Shown here in pieces: positions 51,284-63,316 of a DNA stretch of 64,000 nucleotides. Below the pieces are notes generated by a model that was not told the origin of the DNA, searched no databases, and worked only from the letters and a program-made list of their open reading frames with translations. Made by a program: the position numbers and the translations under genes. Origin of the DNA: Gibbula magus (taxonomy: Eukaryota; Mollusca; Gastropoda; Trochida; Trochidae); assembly GCA_936450465.1 (NCBI GenBank), contig OW388300.1, positions 46,390,358 to 46,454,357 of the forward strand, read 5' to 3'. Numbering within the stretch: the stretch's first letter is position 1; each line of letters starts with the position of its first letter.

Positions 51284-51681
51284 GATTTTGTTTGGACGTC
51301 AATCGAATTGTTGCAACTGCACAACTCAATGAGCACCATATTCTGTCAGGTCATTATTGCAAGTTTTAAAATGAAATAGACAGAAAACTTTTTGATTTCC
51401 TAAAATTTTAGAAAAAAATGTTCAATATCGAGTTAATGAGACACTTTTCATCACTGATCCATTGGATGGGTATATATATAAGAATAATGACCAATGTTGG
51501 CGCTATTTATCACTTATTGGAGATTTTACACAGAAAAATGAAAACAAATTCGATACCTTGTCAAAGAGCTTCCAAAACTGTGACGGTAACGTCAGCTATC
51601 ATATTATACTATGTTACTGTACAATCAATCGTCAAAATACAAATCGATTTCACTTTTGCCATAGTACGACCCAATAACATC

Positions 51682-51743
51682 ACAAATAACATGATATTTG
51701 CACTATGATACGCAAGTAGGTGAACAAACTTTCGGGATGCAGC
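51682..51743 (-). repeat. Short interspersed motif, copy 5 (inverted)
   Basis: On the minus strand: GCTGCATCCCGAAAGTTTGT then TCACCTACTTGCG, followed by AGTGCAAATATCATGTTATT and TGT. With copy 4 it forms a widely spaced inverted pair (51215 and 51743), possibly the ends of one element, in which case the frame 51418-51708 lies inside. Confidence 0.6.
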
Positions 51744-53041
51744 GGTATTTTACATATTTGGTACACGTAATTCAAAGATGTGATGTGGTACATGACAAGA
51801 CTGGAAATATATATAACAAAATAAAAAAATAAAAATTATATAACTTAAATTCAATTCCACATGAAATATTCTACTGGTACTGTATTTTTTCTTAAAGAAA
51901 ACGATTGACATTAGTTCGTATGCCATTGTCTGTAATAGTACTTTAAAAGGCACCGTACTACACCATTCTTACTAAAATACAGTACTTTCACGAAAAAGGA
52001 AGTAAGTGTTCCCAATGACTAAATAATACACCGCTAGAACGAACGTGCATTGTTCGGCTAAGCCATGCGAGACTATTTCCCTTTACGCATTTACGCTCAA
52101 ATCGTCGTTCTGAGGTAGATCAAGTGTTTTAAATGGCTAACGAGTTTTTAATATTGTAAAATGATGGAATCGTCAACCATCTTGCTGTTTGAACTCTCAA
52201 AATCGAATGAAACCTACATTGAAAAGGTTCAACATAAGTTTCGCTTTATCCGTCACACCATTTTCTACCAATACGGATACTCGTTTTCTATGGACACGGT
52301 TTATTGAGTCGTGTAATGAGATGTTTTGCTCTTCAACGTAACAATATACGTGCTACAGGGTCTTAAACACGTTAAAGTATCGAGCACACTACTGCTTGTA
52401 ACCACTTAGTCCGTGTGTATTGTTACACCCAGATCTCAGCAGTTGGAGATACGGTAAGTACGCGATTGTATTCACGGGACAAAAAGGGTGGAATCCGCTT
52501 GCTGAATCCTGAAAACCTTTTGTTCTGTGATTTAGGTATATATCATGATCTTAATGCTTATACGATATGTTAGATATGTTATTGATTTTCAATGGTTGAT
52601 GCAGTTGGCATGTTGTCTAACGTGTCTTGATCTAAACCAGATCTCTCTGGTACCAATTTTAAATCGAAGAATTTTTAAAGGAACTGAGAGGACTTGAACC
52701 CACATTCCTCTTGCAGGAAAACAATTAATTATGAAATAAAATAAAAAAAATATTCAAAAACTTAAATTTATAAATATAAACTATTACTCTCAGAATACAT
52801 TTGCGTTTAAAAATATGTTGGATGGTGTTAAAACGCCCCATAATCTATCATGTTTAATAACATCTTTAATATTTGATACACTAAATAATGCATCAAATGA
52901 CTTGTTAGTGTTAACAAATGTAAAACCGTTATTCAGTAATAACGTGTATCGTTAGCACCAGATTACCAACCATGACTATGGCTCGTATTTGTGGTTTATT
53001 ACCGACCCGTTGAAAATATCACGGTTTAATAAATCTACCGT
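51744..53041. other. Non-coding stretch, no gene seen
   Basis: No supported coding frame. A tRNA-like relic lies at 52680-52715. Confidence 0.5.
52680..52715 (-). other. tRNA-like B-box relic
   Basis: On the minus strand GGTTCAAGTCC is an exact B-box, preceded by AAGAGGAATGTG and followed by TCTCAG. No cloverleaf could be drawn. It is likely a decayed SINE or tRNA pseudogene. Confidence 0.3.
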
Positions 53042-53064
53042 GTTATTACACTTAGTGTAATAAC
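53042..53064. repeat. Perfect 10-bp-arm hairpin
   Basis: GTTATTACAC and GTGTAATAAC around a TTA loop. It lies just left of a CRE pair and a foldback MITE. Confidence 0.7.
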
Positions 53065-53085
53065 ATCGCATGCTTTCGATTAACA

Positions 53086-53114
53086 TGACGTCATAATGGT
53101 TAAACATGACGTCA
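53086..53114. promoter_or_regulatory. Paired CRE octamers
   Basis: AACATGACGTCATAAT and AACATGACGTCACAAT contain TGACGTCA at 53086-53093 and 53107-53114, in direct orientation at 21-base spacing. They lie about 800 bp upstream of the TATA/initiator promoter at 53898, so a distal regulatory role is possible but unproven. Confidence 0.4.
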
Positions 53115-53189
53115 CAATATCAGCGCCGCGATCGCAATGAAGTGTGTCCCTTTTATTGACGAGTTCGTGCAATTTAATCAGCACGTAAT

Positions 53190-53348
53190 CAATCCAATAC
53201 TAAGCTCGGTCCCATTTAATAACATATTTATGAAACTCGTGAATGGTATCGGTATCTAACTCGCTTAATTTCGCTCGTTAAATACCAAACCACTCACTTG
53301 ATTCATAAATATGTTATTAAACGGGACGTCGTTTAGTATTCTTTATAT
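53190..53348. repeat. Foldback MITE of the AATACTAAACGA group (sister of 39447)
   Basis: The arms share TTTAATAACATATTTATGAA and GGTATCGGTATCTAACTCGC with the copy at 39447. The right terminus reversed is AAAGAATACTAAACGACGTC. Weaker pairing extends outward (CGTGCAATT at about 53167 and its complement at 53353), so the full element may span 53165-53370. The left flank (TTAATCAGCACGTAATCAAT) also matches that at 39447. Confidence 0.88.
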
Positions 53349-53799
53349 ATTAAACCGAATTGCACGTGATTGTCTTCTAATGCCACCGTTGATCACGTGA
53401 TGTAGTGTTATTTCACTTGTGAAACAGATGACCTTTTCAAATGCATTGTCACATGTTCACCTTTGATAATCTTAACTAAAATCTTCATATTAATCTTGAT
53501 GTAAGCTCGTTGAACCCCTCTACCTTCGTTATGTTTGAATTATTAGACCCTTTACAAACGTTTTCAAAGTCATTGTCTACCCTGTTTCCTTTAAACGTGT
53601 CTTGCAGTTCAAAACAGAACCTCCGCGGCGTGTTTTACCCGACACGTTATTATGATTATTATGATTATTATCATGATACCACTTTGAGGTCAGGACAATG
53701 ATACCGCCTGATATTATGACGTGTACATGTGGTACCCATGTTATTCCTTCTGCTGTCAAAGATAATACAATTCCCGCTTTCTCCATCGATCTCTCACCC

Positions 53800-53926
53800 A
53801 CATTGCCACGCCCCTTATCATCTCTCCTCTCTCACAGAAACATCCATTGATTCTATGGACAAATCACCACACAATTGGCGGCGGCGTGTCGTGCTCATAT
53901 AAAGCTCGATACATTGCTCAAGCGTC
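53800..53926 (+). promoter_or_regulatory. Candidate Pol II core promoter (TATA, inverted CCAAT, GC box)
   Basis: TATAAAG (53898-53904) lies 29 bases upstream of an initiator-like TCAGTC with the A at 53927, the canonical TATA-to-start distance. Upstream are CACGCCCC (53807-53814, GC/KLF-type box) and ATTGG (about 53873, inverted CCAAT box). The GC-richer GGCGGCGGCGTG stands out from the AT-rich surroundings. The combination with a correctly placed splice donor downstream makes this the best gene signal in the window. Confidence 0.55.
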
Positions 53927-53977
53927 AGTCAGTGAGTCGAGCTATAGCTTCTACCTGCTCACAATTCTACATATCAG
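53927..53977 (+). other. Candidate non-coding first exon (5'UTR) with splice donor
   Basis: From the predicted start A at 53927 to the CAG at 53975-53977, followed by GTAGGT (53978-53983), a strong match to the animal splice donor consensus CAG/GTRRGT. The 51-base exon contains no ATG, so translation would begin in a later exon. No partner exon with coding similarity was found up to 64000; the first intron may be long and run past the window end. The gene identity is unknown. Confidence 0.5.
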
Positions 53978-53983
53978 GTAGGT

Positions 53984-55135
53984 TCCAACTTTACTTCAAT
54001 TAGATATCGTCAATTGTATTAAGTTGATGTTTATGTTATTAAAAGTACCCTAACATTTATGCCTGAATGGAATATGTTCGTAAAGAGATGTTTAAAAGCT
54101 TTAAAGGACGTACTGATGATATGAGTAGATTATATACGTATTTGGTATACGTAGTTGCATTAGGAATAAAGAAAATTAACTAAATTTGTAAAAATTAATC
54201 ACTGCCATGTACTTTGATTGTAAAGGTTGTTGACGCGGACGCAGTTGCTTTCGTATCAATCTCGTCTTTCGTGATGAACATGTATAACTTATAATTACCA
54301 TAAAGAGATCAAATTGAATTCGTTACCTAGCTTTGATTCCAAATGATTTTCAAATTACCAACGTTATTTATGTTAATAGGATAACATTATTTTTCAATAT
54401 TACAAGTTGTTTAAAATAATAAATTGTAATAAGTACTACATGTATTTTGTGTTTTCATGATAACGGATCAATGTTTAATTTATGCTGCATATTGTCTATA
54501 GGCAACACAGTTTCTCATCTGTATTATACACGTCTTGCAATTATTGTACTCTATCGGTATTATCAAATGAAGAAAGTATACTTCTAAGATTGATCATATT
54601 ACAAATGGTCAGTAGTTACTATAAGAAGATCGTGTTCTTGTAATATTATGTTTCGAAACTAGGTCAAGTGATCTTAATCCTATTGTAGGCTTTTGTTCTG
54701 ACTCCAGCTTTCCTACTGACAGTTCTCCCGGGTCCTATAGTATCACATGTCTCCATCACATTCACGTTGAAGGTTTAAGTACTTAAAAGTTCATACAGTC
54801 TTTACACTGAGTGATTTTTATTCACTTTTGAGAAGCAGTATTAATCAGAAGATTTAAAACAGCTATTTAGGGATCGCAATAGCATTCTTAAAAACGAAGT
54901 TTGATCTCCGATGATCAGATAATCCTTTCAGAGAGTTTTTGGGATGAAATGATAATAGAAGTTCTTCTGATCGTTGTTTAATGATGAAAGACTAATCTAT
55001 AAAATCTTTTAGATATGTTCTTCTGTGTAATGACCGACAGATATGACAAGGAGGATAATTATAATTTCTCATGTAATCTATGGCTACATTGGCCTCGATA
55101 TGAGTATTAAACATGTGTGCATGTAGAGGTTGGGA
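53984..55135. other. Non-coding stretch, possible first intron
   Basis: No coding frame. If the exon at 53927-53977 is real, this would be intron sequence. Confidence 0.4.
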
Positions 55136-55275
55136 GAGGTGAGATTGGTTAAAAGAGGTGGGTGAGATGAAGTGAGTTGAGGTGGATGAGGTGAGGTATG
55201 GTTAGGTGGGTGACATGAGGTGCGGTGTGGTGGGTGAAATGAGGTAGAGTGAGATGAGGTGAAATGAGGTAAAAT
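55136..55275 (+). repeat. Degenerate GAGGT/GTGGGTGA purine-rich repeat
   Basis: Repeated GAGGTG, GGTGGGTGA, ATGAGGT words make a strongly strand-asymmetric G-rich tract. The many GG and GGG runs allow possible G-quadruplex or triplex structure. It appears to be a decayed short-unit minisatellite with no fixed period. Confidence 0.7.
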
Positions 55276-55773
55276 TGATCAAAATCAATTATTAATCATG
55301 AAACATATTTCCTATGAAATGACATAGCCATGCCGTGAACAAACAAGGATCGCGCAAACGAAGCCGGGGACTGTTCGACTTTCGCGAAAAGCTCGTGAAT
55401 CTCACGCTCTACAAAGTGCATGTCTCCCTTACTATCGTTATATTGAGGTTAAGGAAACGTGACGATAGATAGAGTTGTTAAACGTTTCCTTGTCAGGTCC
55501 TTTGTGGCTCCGTTGTTGAGCGTCTAGTTTAAGGAGCGAGGGGATGCACATTCGAACCCAGTAAACCATAAATCGTGTCCAAAACGTAGTGATAGCGTTT
55601 CCCTGAACACGTTTTTAAAACGTTTCAAAAGCCCATATTTGTCCGTTATTGCGAACGTTTTCAAACCTATTTCCAACATTTTTAAAAATGTTTTCAAACG
55701 TAATCCAAACGTCCCTGAAGACGTTGTTGAGATCGTTTGGCAAACCAGATCAAAATTTGACCAAAACTCTTTG
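55276..55773. other. Non-coding stretch rich in AACGTTT words
   Basis: Between about 55590 and 55740 the words AACGTTTTCAAAC, AAAACGTTTC and ACGTTTTTAAAACGT recur, so frames on both strands stay open (55524-55865 minus, 55639-55845 plus). This is a low-order repeat rather than a gene. Confidence 0.45.
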
Positions 55774-55914
55774 ATGATGCACAGAGGCTTGGGTTGTCGA
55801 AAAACTAGCGATTTGATAGCATATGGAGTCGACTTATATATATAGCGCTGGATCGTCGACTTCATATGCTTTCTAATTTTCTAGTTTTTCGACAATATAA
55901 GCCCCTGTGTGATG
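55774..55914. repeat. Foldback MITE with GTCGAAAAACTAG arms
   Basis: The left arm TGATGCACAGAGGCTTGGGT then TGTCGAAAAACTAG pairs with the right arm (reversed: CATCACACAGGGGCTTATAT then TGTCGAAAAACTAG). Inner stems include GCATATGGAGTCGAC / GTCGACTTCATATGC. The centre is TATATATATAGCGCTGGA. Confidence 0.85.
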
Positions 55915-56349
55915 ACGAACCCCTCTCAGAACATCTTGATTAAAACTTCAAGACACCTCAGTGTCCTCAAGCAGTCTGTTAACTAAACATCTGTTCTAAC
56001 AATTCGATTTGTAGTTACGACTTGTTGCATCCAACTTCAGTTGCACTGTAAGGATATCCTAGCTCGTATAAACTCATCAACTGTCAAACATAAACTCATT
56101 TTGGATACTAAAGGTTGATACTACAAGTTGTACTTACAAACCGTACCGTGAGAACCTGCATCAATAATAAACAACTAAGAAAGCTGATATACATATAATC
56201 TTTAATGAAGCACAAACATGACCTCGTTACCTCTTTGTGTAATGTTCTGGTTGTAATTCATCGAGATCTCTTCTCACTTCTTGTTGACACAGAAATATTT
56301 GAATACACACATTTTATAAACATGTACATGTACGAATGTAGACTATGCA

Positions 56350-57580
56350 CTCTTCACCGTTTTTATTTTTTTCATTTTTTTATTTTTTTTTATTTCTCCC
56401 ATTTTTCAATACAGAAATCATACAGAGAAACAGTGGGTATATCAAATAAAAGTAAGTTCAACATCAAGCTGTGGGAAAACAATACAGAATAATATATTTC
56501 ATTTAAAACAAATTAGGGATTAAATATAGGGATTAAGTGATTCCATTTCATTGAAAAAAATTCGAGATTATTGTTTCTTCTGGATATGAATTTTTGCAAC
56601 ACTGTAAATGTCTAAAGTTTCAACATTTTAAAGTAATTAACCTTTTTTGGAATTATCTTCTGTAAAGAACATGTATAAATGTATCCCTTAGCAGAAAATA
56701 AAATATGAAGTAGCAATGGGCTATTGCCTAAGATACCAAACCAAACCATGATTTTTGTTATTTCAAATGGCTGTATGTGTTGAAAAATCCAGTTTTGAAG
56801 TTCCATCCAGAAGCTCTGGGTCACATTACATTCCCAAAATACATGACATAAGGATTCATTTTCAACATTACAAAAACTACATGTTTCATTTTCAAAAGTT
56901 CTCTTTTTGTAAAGAGAATTCGGTGCAAACATTTGAATTGAAAATCTAAAAGTTTCATTTCTTTCAAATTCCTTCTGCAAATATAAAATATCATATGCCA
57001 ATTGAAGTCAGTATCCCAATTTTGGCAGATATGAGGTTTAACATTTTCAGATAAGAGCATATCATAGAAAAGTCTTGAGCCTTTTTTTGGAAATCATAAA
57101 ATTATGAAGAGAGTTAATATCATGATCATTGGTATGTATGTATCTGTGTTGCTGCTGCATAGACATTTTCCAAGCTTCGGGTAAATTATAGATAACATAA
57201 CCAAGATCCATATATGTACCTCTCACATCAAACTTGAGTTTCAGATCCTCAAAAGACATAAAACCATGATCATTACATAGGTCCTTAATTGTTAATATTC
57301 CACATCTTGCCCAACTTCCAATAAAGTGGTATGGGTTTTTAAAATTATGATTTAACCATAATGGTTGTTCTAAAATCATGTTTATGTTGTTTTCTTCCAT
57401 GGTATTTCTAAAACAATATAATTTCCATGCCAATAAAACATCTTTCCAAAATGGATTATCAGTTTTAACAATATTATGGAAGTTTGCTCCATATTTTGAT
57501 ATATCATTTAATGGAAAATTGCATGGATTGTTTACATTTGTTTTTCTCAAATAATTTCTAAGAGTAGATAATTTCACTCT
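56350..57580 (-). pseudogene. LINE ORF2 3' fragment, L1/Tx1-like, frameshifted
   Basis: Non-LTR retrotransposon ORF2 encodes endonuclease and reverse transcriptase; only the region after the RT remains. The minus frame 57577-57062 has NPFWKDVLLAWKLY, then EQPLWLNHN, then SFEDLKLKF, a pattern typical of Tx1/L1-type elements. After one frameshift near 57061 comes LLDFQFKCLHRILFTK. After a second near 56910 comes a zinc-knuckle-like ETCSFCNVENESLCHVFWEC (CxxC, then H and C), then FWMELQNWI. Upstream of 57577 an in-frame stop appears within two codons, so the copy is 5'-truncated or decayed. T-rich sequence at about 56360-56405 on the plus strand would be its A-rich 3' tail. It is non-functional. 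Confidence 0.85.
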
Positions 57581-60500
57581 TCACAGTTGCCAAAAGAACT
57601 ACGAACTACAAATACAAACTATGTCAGTCTTAAAACTTAACAAACCTTATCAGAGACAAAAGTTCACAAACTTTTAGTGTTCAAATTTCACAGAGTGTAT
57701 CCGTTCTGGAAGTCCACAAGTTATTAGTCATGAATATTCACAAAAAATAAATCCATTCTAGAAGTTCAGGAACTATATCAGTCGTACAAAGTTCAGTTGT
57801 TACTGACTGAATCAGGCTCTCAGACTCTGCTTTTCTGGAGATTGGCTCTGACTACACTTGCTTATGCCATTGTGCTTGACCTCTTCTCTGTAATAACAGT
57901 TTTTTATAACTGTAATAACATAGTTTCTTCAAGGTAGATCTTCTGCAATATTTCTGAAAATGGAATTGAAAATATTTCAACAATTACAAAACTACATCCA
58001 AACGTTCTTATTTTGAAACGTTTACAAAACTGGACGCACGAGTTGTAACTTCATATGGAACTATTAGCAGTGAAACATTAAGCAAGTCCGCAACGTACTT
58101 TCATTGAATCACTTACGAGTAGAAAGCATGTCATAATCAATCTGTAAAAACTGTAAAAACGTAAGTTCGTTATATGTCGTACACACACAAACGTGGTACT
58201 CATTATTCTTCTGATCGCTCCTTGACATTGAACTAAATCCCATAGGAGTTTTGAACTGTGTTCTTGTTCACAACAGACAAGTTTGACAGGACAGATAATT
58301 GCTAGTCCCTCATGTTGACTTCATGTTGGCTTTCAAAGAAATGTATATTCCGGGATACGTAGACCTATTCACATGTTTACGTATCAAGACGCGTTTACTT
58401 ATTCAGTGAATTTCAAACATAAGTGTATTGAGAAAAAGGTATTCAGAGTTTTCAGAAAACAAAGAAGGAAATATCACTTATTTACTACTTATTTAGACAC
58501 ACGTTTACCATATTCGAAAACGTTTATTTGCAATCTTTGGAGGGCATTCAGAAGCAGGACATAAGGCATACAAGACTTCTGTATATCAACGTCTGATTGT
58601 GGCTGACACGACGTTTTGTGGTTTGTTTTACCTTTTAGTAACAGTATCCAAGGGACCAATAGACGTATTCAGAGACATTTTAGAGACAAAGTACATATAC
58701 TTGTTAAGACATGGACATAACGAAACTATTTGGAACATTTGGAACTGTTCCTGCATTTTCTGTGAGCTGATGGTTTTCTGAACTCTCATAAGTGTATCTG
58801 GTCTTACTCGTGACAGTCAGAGGAACAGTAATTGTAATTTATTTAACTCTTGGAACATCGAAAGCTCTGGTAGCTCTGACACAAATGTCAAGTGACTTCA
58901 TATATAACATAACTGTCAGACGTTCGAGTGACAAATCATTTGTAACAAAAGTAAAACGATATATAACCAGTACATTCATGGGAATCGTAAAACGTGTCCT
59001 TTTCTTTGTAATACTAGTGAGGGCCATTGTACAATGAACCCATTAATTAGGCAGAAAGTTAGAAAGTTTGACTTTACAGTGTACACAAAGGGAAACATTA
59101 ATGCCTCCTATATGTATTGTAACCCTCGCTACGTATTCAGTGAACTATTGGCCTATTCGGGAATCGCCTTCACTGAGAACATAGACGAAGCGAATCTATG
59201 AGACCTCTGGAATCCTTTGCTCGTTATACCACTGCTGTGTTTCTTTAGCAAAAAGTTAACCATCTTTGATGCAAGCAAAATTGTTCCCTTACGGTATTAA
59301 AATTGATTGCGAAGTCACTTTGTTCAATCATAAATGACTCCTGTGATTGAAGCAATTCACTTCAAGGGCGACGACTATACCCCACGGTACCGGTGGGATA
59401 ATAATGGAGCGGTAATGTTTGATAGGTCATGTTACTACTGTGCATGTATAACTTAGGTGTCTGCAAATGTACAAGGATGGTGCTCGATTTTCTTTGGAAA
59501 CAAATAATTAACACAGTTTTTGAGATTGGGGATGAATATGCAAAATGAGTGGACGTTTTTTAACTGAAATCACTACATATGGAATGTTGGTACGTATTAA
59601 AGCAAAGTAAAATATTATGTATCTGATGTCACTTGGGACAGTTTGTCAACGGTTTACAACAACAAGTTTTTCTTCTTCAAATAATGGGTGCTTTGTTTTG
59701 GCAGGACAAATTCAACATTAAAAAACTGTCAGGTTCATCTACGAGACAATGATTCATTGAAATTTCACATTTCAACTCTCAGCTTTCCATCTTGAAATAG
59801 CTGCTGACATTGCATACTATGTGTGGAATTTTCGGATTATACCTGTGGACTAACTTGAATACAGTCAAATGTCGTTTCAATAATACCTTGAACCGTTTGC
59901 CATTAATGGCATTCGCAACTTGTCTATGGTGATTTTTGAACAGTAACATAATGAAAACTTCCTGATGGTAATGTACAATTCAACCATAACATCGCTTGAT
60001 AGTCGATTCTTATTGATTGATTTTTCCAATTTACTAGGCATCAATTCACGATCAAGAACTTGCTCTAAATCCAGAGAGATCTTGACCACGCTTAAATTCA
60101 GTCAATGAAGCTCAAACTATCCGTCTGGAAACTTTAAACTCGCGATTCTGCTTTAGGTGAGATTAATCTGTTCTTCACTATGTGTCATCTCTGATTTTTT
60201 CGTAGACACGGATAGAACAGAGTGTTGGAAGACGTGCTATCGCTGTCTGTTTTCGACATCGTTGAAACCAAATTTCCACAGGCAGTGTTAGACTTAAATG
60301 TGATAACTGTTAAAATTATTTTAAAAATACAAAGACGCAAGGTCTCCGACACTTACGGATTCATAGTTGCTTCGAATTCCTGACGTCTCCACGTTTGGTT
60401 TCAATTTAAAATGCACTCGCTGTCAATCCAAGTCTTATATGTGTCTGAGTTTAAAACACACAGTGTTATCTCCCGTAACTTCAGGCACATCTTAACTTGT

Positions 60501-62090
60501 CTTCAAACACTTCAGATAATGTCATTATGTTGTTGTAAACCCCACTGTCAGCGTAAATGATGTATGAGCTTATCTTGATACTAAAAACACACTTTAGGTG
60601 TCTCTATTAAAAATGCAGAGTTTATGTAAGGTCCTCCCAATACAGAAATGAGACCAATTCGCTTCTACTTTTCGAAATATAAAGTGTAAATAGACTACTT
60701 TGAAAGTAAGATATGAATGTTATGCTCTGAGTCTATGTTAACGTGGTCAGTTATCGGTGTTGTAGGCTCATAGAATTGAGTACTCAAACTCAAAATTAGC
60801 TTGAATCAATGAATTATACGAGTATAATAATAATAAAATAAAAATACAACAACCATCAATTTATAAGAGTGACATTCCATTTGTTGAAAACGTTGTTAGT
60901 GTTTTGACTGCAATAAAGAAGTTGACTGTCTAAATAGCTGAGTCTTCATCTGAAAAGTAACCCAATCCACATCGTCAACCTGATGATAAGCTCCTCTTCC
61001 TATCTGCCTAACACTTGGCTGAGGAAATTCTCATTATTGGACTGCTGAAATACTAGCAATAACTGATAAAGGTCGTGAAACTCTTTATCGACTCACTAAT
61101 GACTACCGCTATTGCTGAGACCGTCGTGCAAGATTAGCAGTATCAGCAATATTGACGAAACTGAAAATGATGCACTGGATAATTGACTGCACTTGATACG
61201 TTTATCGCAGTAATGTTTAATGTCATAAATGGATGATAAAACGCGGCTCACATTCTTTACGGCATATCATCTGTACATATTGATCATGCTGTCTCGAATG
61301 GGCGATTTATAATCAGACCAAGATTACAGACTGACTGTGATATCTATATAACAAAAGAAGACGAATTTGACAGACATGGCTGTACATCATTGTCAATGCG
61401 CCTTTGATGAAGATGATGTGTTGTATATTAAGGCACTATACCAGCGCACTTTCCCATATGCTTCATTACCACTTAACAAGAACAGTCCAAATTTTCAAAT
61501 AGGAAATGAGTTATGAAAAATGTCTTTGAAGATATTTTGTATTGTTACTGTTTGGAATAATCGATGTTTTTTCATTAGAAACTTAATACATAATACTTAA
61601 TACAATTCTTTATACATATATATTTTGACTCCTTTGTGAGAAATTAAGGTGATAGATAAAGGTCATAGATACATGCATTTTGTGTTTTAAGGAGCACTTA
61701 GAAGCTTTTATTTCTAGACTATTGCGTCTGCAATGCGAGTACAGTGCTGAAACCTATTAACGCAGTACTGACAAATAAGGAACATGAATGGTTTTAATTT
61801 TATATTTGTACCACATCATCTTTTAACGATGATATTTTTCAGTATATGGCTACAGGTGAAACAACGTATTTTCTTTCAATGATAAACCATTTTCATGGTA
61901 CAACTTCGGTTGCACAAGTCGTATTGACTTCCTTTATGGTTTACATGTACATACAATATGTATATTAGTTATGTATCATCATGACATATACCGTTGTGAC
62001 GATGCTGTTTTCAATTTACTTTAGTCAGCGCTCTGAAAACTATGTCATCTGATTTACTGTGTGACATCATTTAATCTGTTCGTTCGTTAA
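57581..62090. other. Non-coding stretch, no gene seen
   Basis: Open frames at 58373-59037 and 59877-60089 are short, unrecognised and in inconsistent frames. A (TAA)n-like run lies near 60825-60845. Coding exons of the candidate gene starting at 53927 could in principle hide here, but I could not support any. Confidence 0.45.
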
Positions 62091-62094
62091 GGAG

Positions 62095-62228
62095 TGACGT
62101 CAGTGCAATGTTGTCCATTAAGGAGTGACGTCAGTGCATTGTGTTCATTTAAGGAGTGACGTCAGTGCATTGTGTTAATTTAAGGAAGGACGTCAGTGCA
62201 ATGTGTAATTAGTTAACGAGTGACGTCG
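62095..62228 (+). repeat. 31-bp tandem array of CRE-like sites (5 units)
   Basis: Units of the form TTAAGGAGTGACGTCAGTGC followed by about 11 AT-rich bases. CRE sites lie at 62095, 62126 and 62157 (all TGACGTCA), 62188 (GGACGTCA) and 62221 (TGACGTCG). Spacing is 31, 31, 31 and 33 bases, close to three DNA helical turns, so all sites would face the same side of the helix. It could be a simple minisatellite or a clustered bZIP binding platform. The outer units are the most degenerate. Confidence 0.85.
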
Positions 62229-63233
62229 GTGAATTATACTCAGTAAGTATGTTTCCCTTAATTTACAATAGAGGCATCTTTCTAATGATATATGTAATGC
62301 GTTTACATTTTACGAATGCTTCAATTTATGCCTTTGTACGTAGCGTTTCAGAAAACAATTCTGGCATTATGGCAGGTTTAGTATTTACATAACCTACATT
62401 AGGAGAAAGACTGAAGAAAACTAACATATTTTATCTTGGCAATTTATCGCTGCGTGTTAAATTATAACAGTAAATTGGGCCTCGATATTTTAATATCAAC
62501 GCATCTATTTCAAGTGGTTAGACAATGTAAACTCATTGAGAAATAAGGGAATGAATCACGGTTATTACTACTGAGACAATTGTGTAAATGTACCACTGTT
62601 AGCAAAATGTCAACCCGTTACTGTTAAAGACGTAGTGGCACTGTAGTGTAGTATTCGAAATAATCGTTATGATATTCAATAAAAGCATCATTTTACTGTA
62701 CCAGCTCTCTCTATTCGCGACAGTTTAGTTAGCTGTGTTTACTATAGAGAACGTTTAGGTGTTTGTGATTTAAGGCAAATAGTCATAGTTATCCATCATA
62801 CGATACACATGTCACCTACGACTAACACATTTCCAACTAGTTTCTATCTTCAGGGGGATCTCATCTCGAGAATTTGATACTTTGACGATTGGACAGTTAT
62901 AGTGACAATTAATTAATGGTTAGACGGGCATATATAAGTGTATTATAATCATGTTGCGTGCGACAATATTAGGTCCGATCAATATTACGATTGTTCATTT
63001 GTTTTATTCATAAACCAATATCTTGTCTAAGTATGATTGGTAGATGTTTTTAAGTTTCGTCAGAATGTTGATTTCATTATAAAGATGTCATTTTGAACTC
63101 CTTTAAGGCAATCTATGATCATCTTTCTTCCAAATGCAAATCAAAATTGTAGTAACGGATAACCATACTATATGTTTTATCAATGAATTTATGCAAACTT
63201 ATATCCCGCGCAAACAGTGCAACGAATGCAGTC
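62229..63233. other. Non-coding stretch, no gene seen
   Basis: No coding frame or repeat recognised. Confidence 0.5.
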
Positions 63234-63316
63234 CAACACCATTACCTTAAGTACACAACAACACCATTACCTTAAGTACACAGCACCATTACCTTAAGTA
63301 CACAACAACACAATTA
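63234..63316 (+). repeat. Short tandem repeat of CACCATTACCTTAAGTACAC
   Basis: Three copies of CACCATTACCTTAAGTACAC separated by AACAA or G-type linkers, followed by a partial fourth (CACAATTAC). Unit length varies from 22 to 26 bases. Confidence 0.9.

Noticed and set aside
55524..55865. 113-residue minus-strand frame and its plus-strand partner
   Set aside because: The region is rich in AACGTTT words and overlaps the arm of a foldback, so both strands stay open. No family resemblance.
59381..59397. CCCAC..GTGGG palindrome
   Set aside because: Short and imperfect, with no related copies or context; likely chance.
62095..62228. CRISPR-like repeat-spacer organisation
   Set aside because: The 31-bp period has related linkers, not unique spacers, and there are no cas-like genes. 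It is a tandem repeat.
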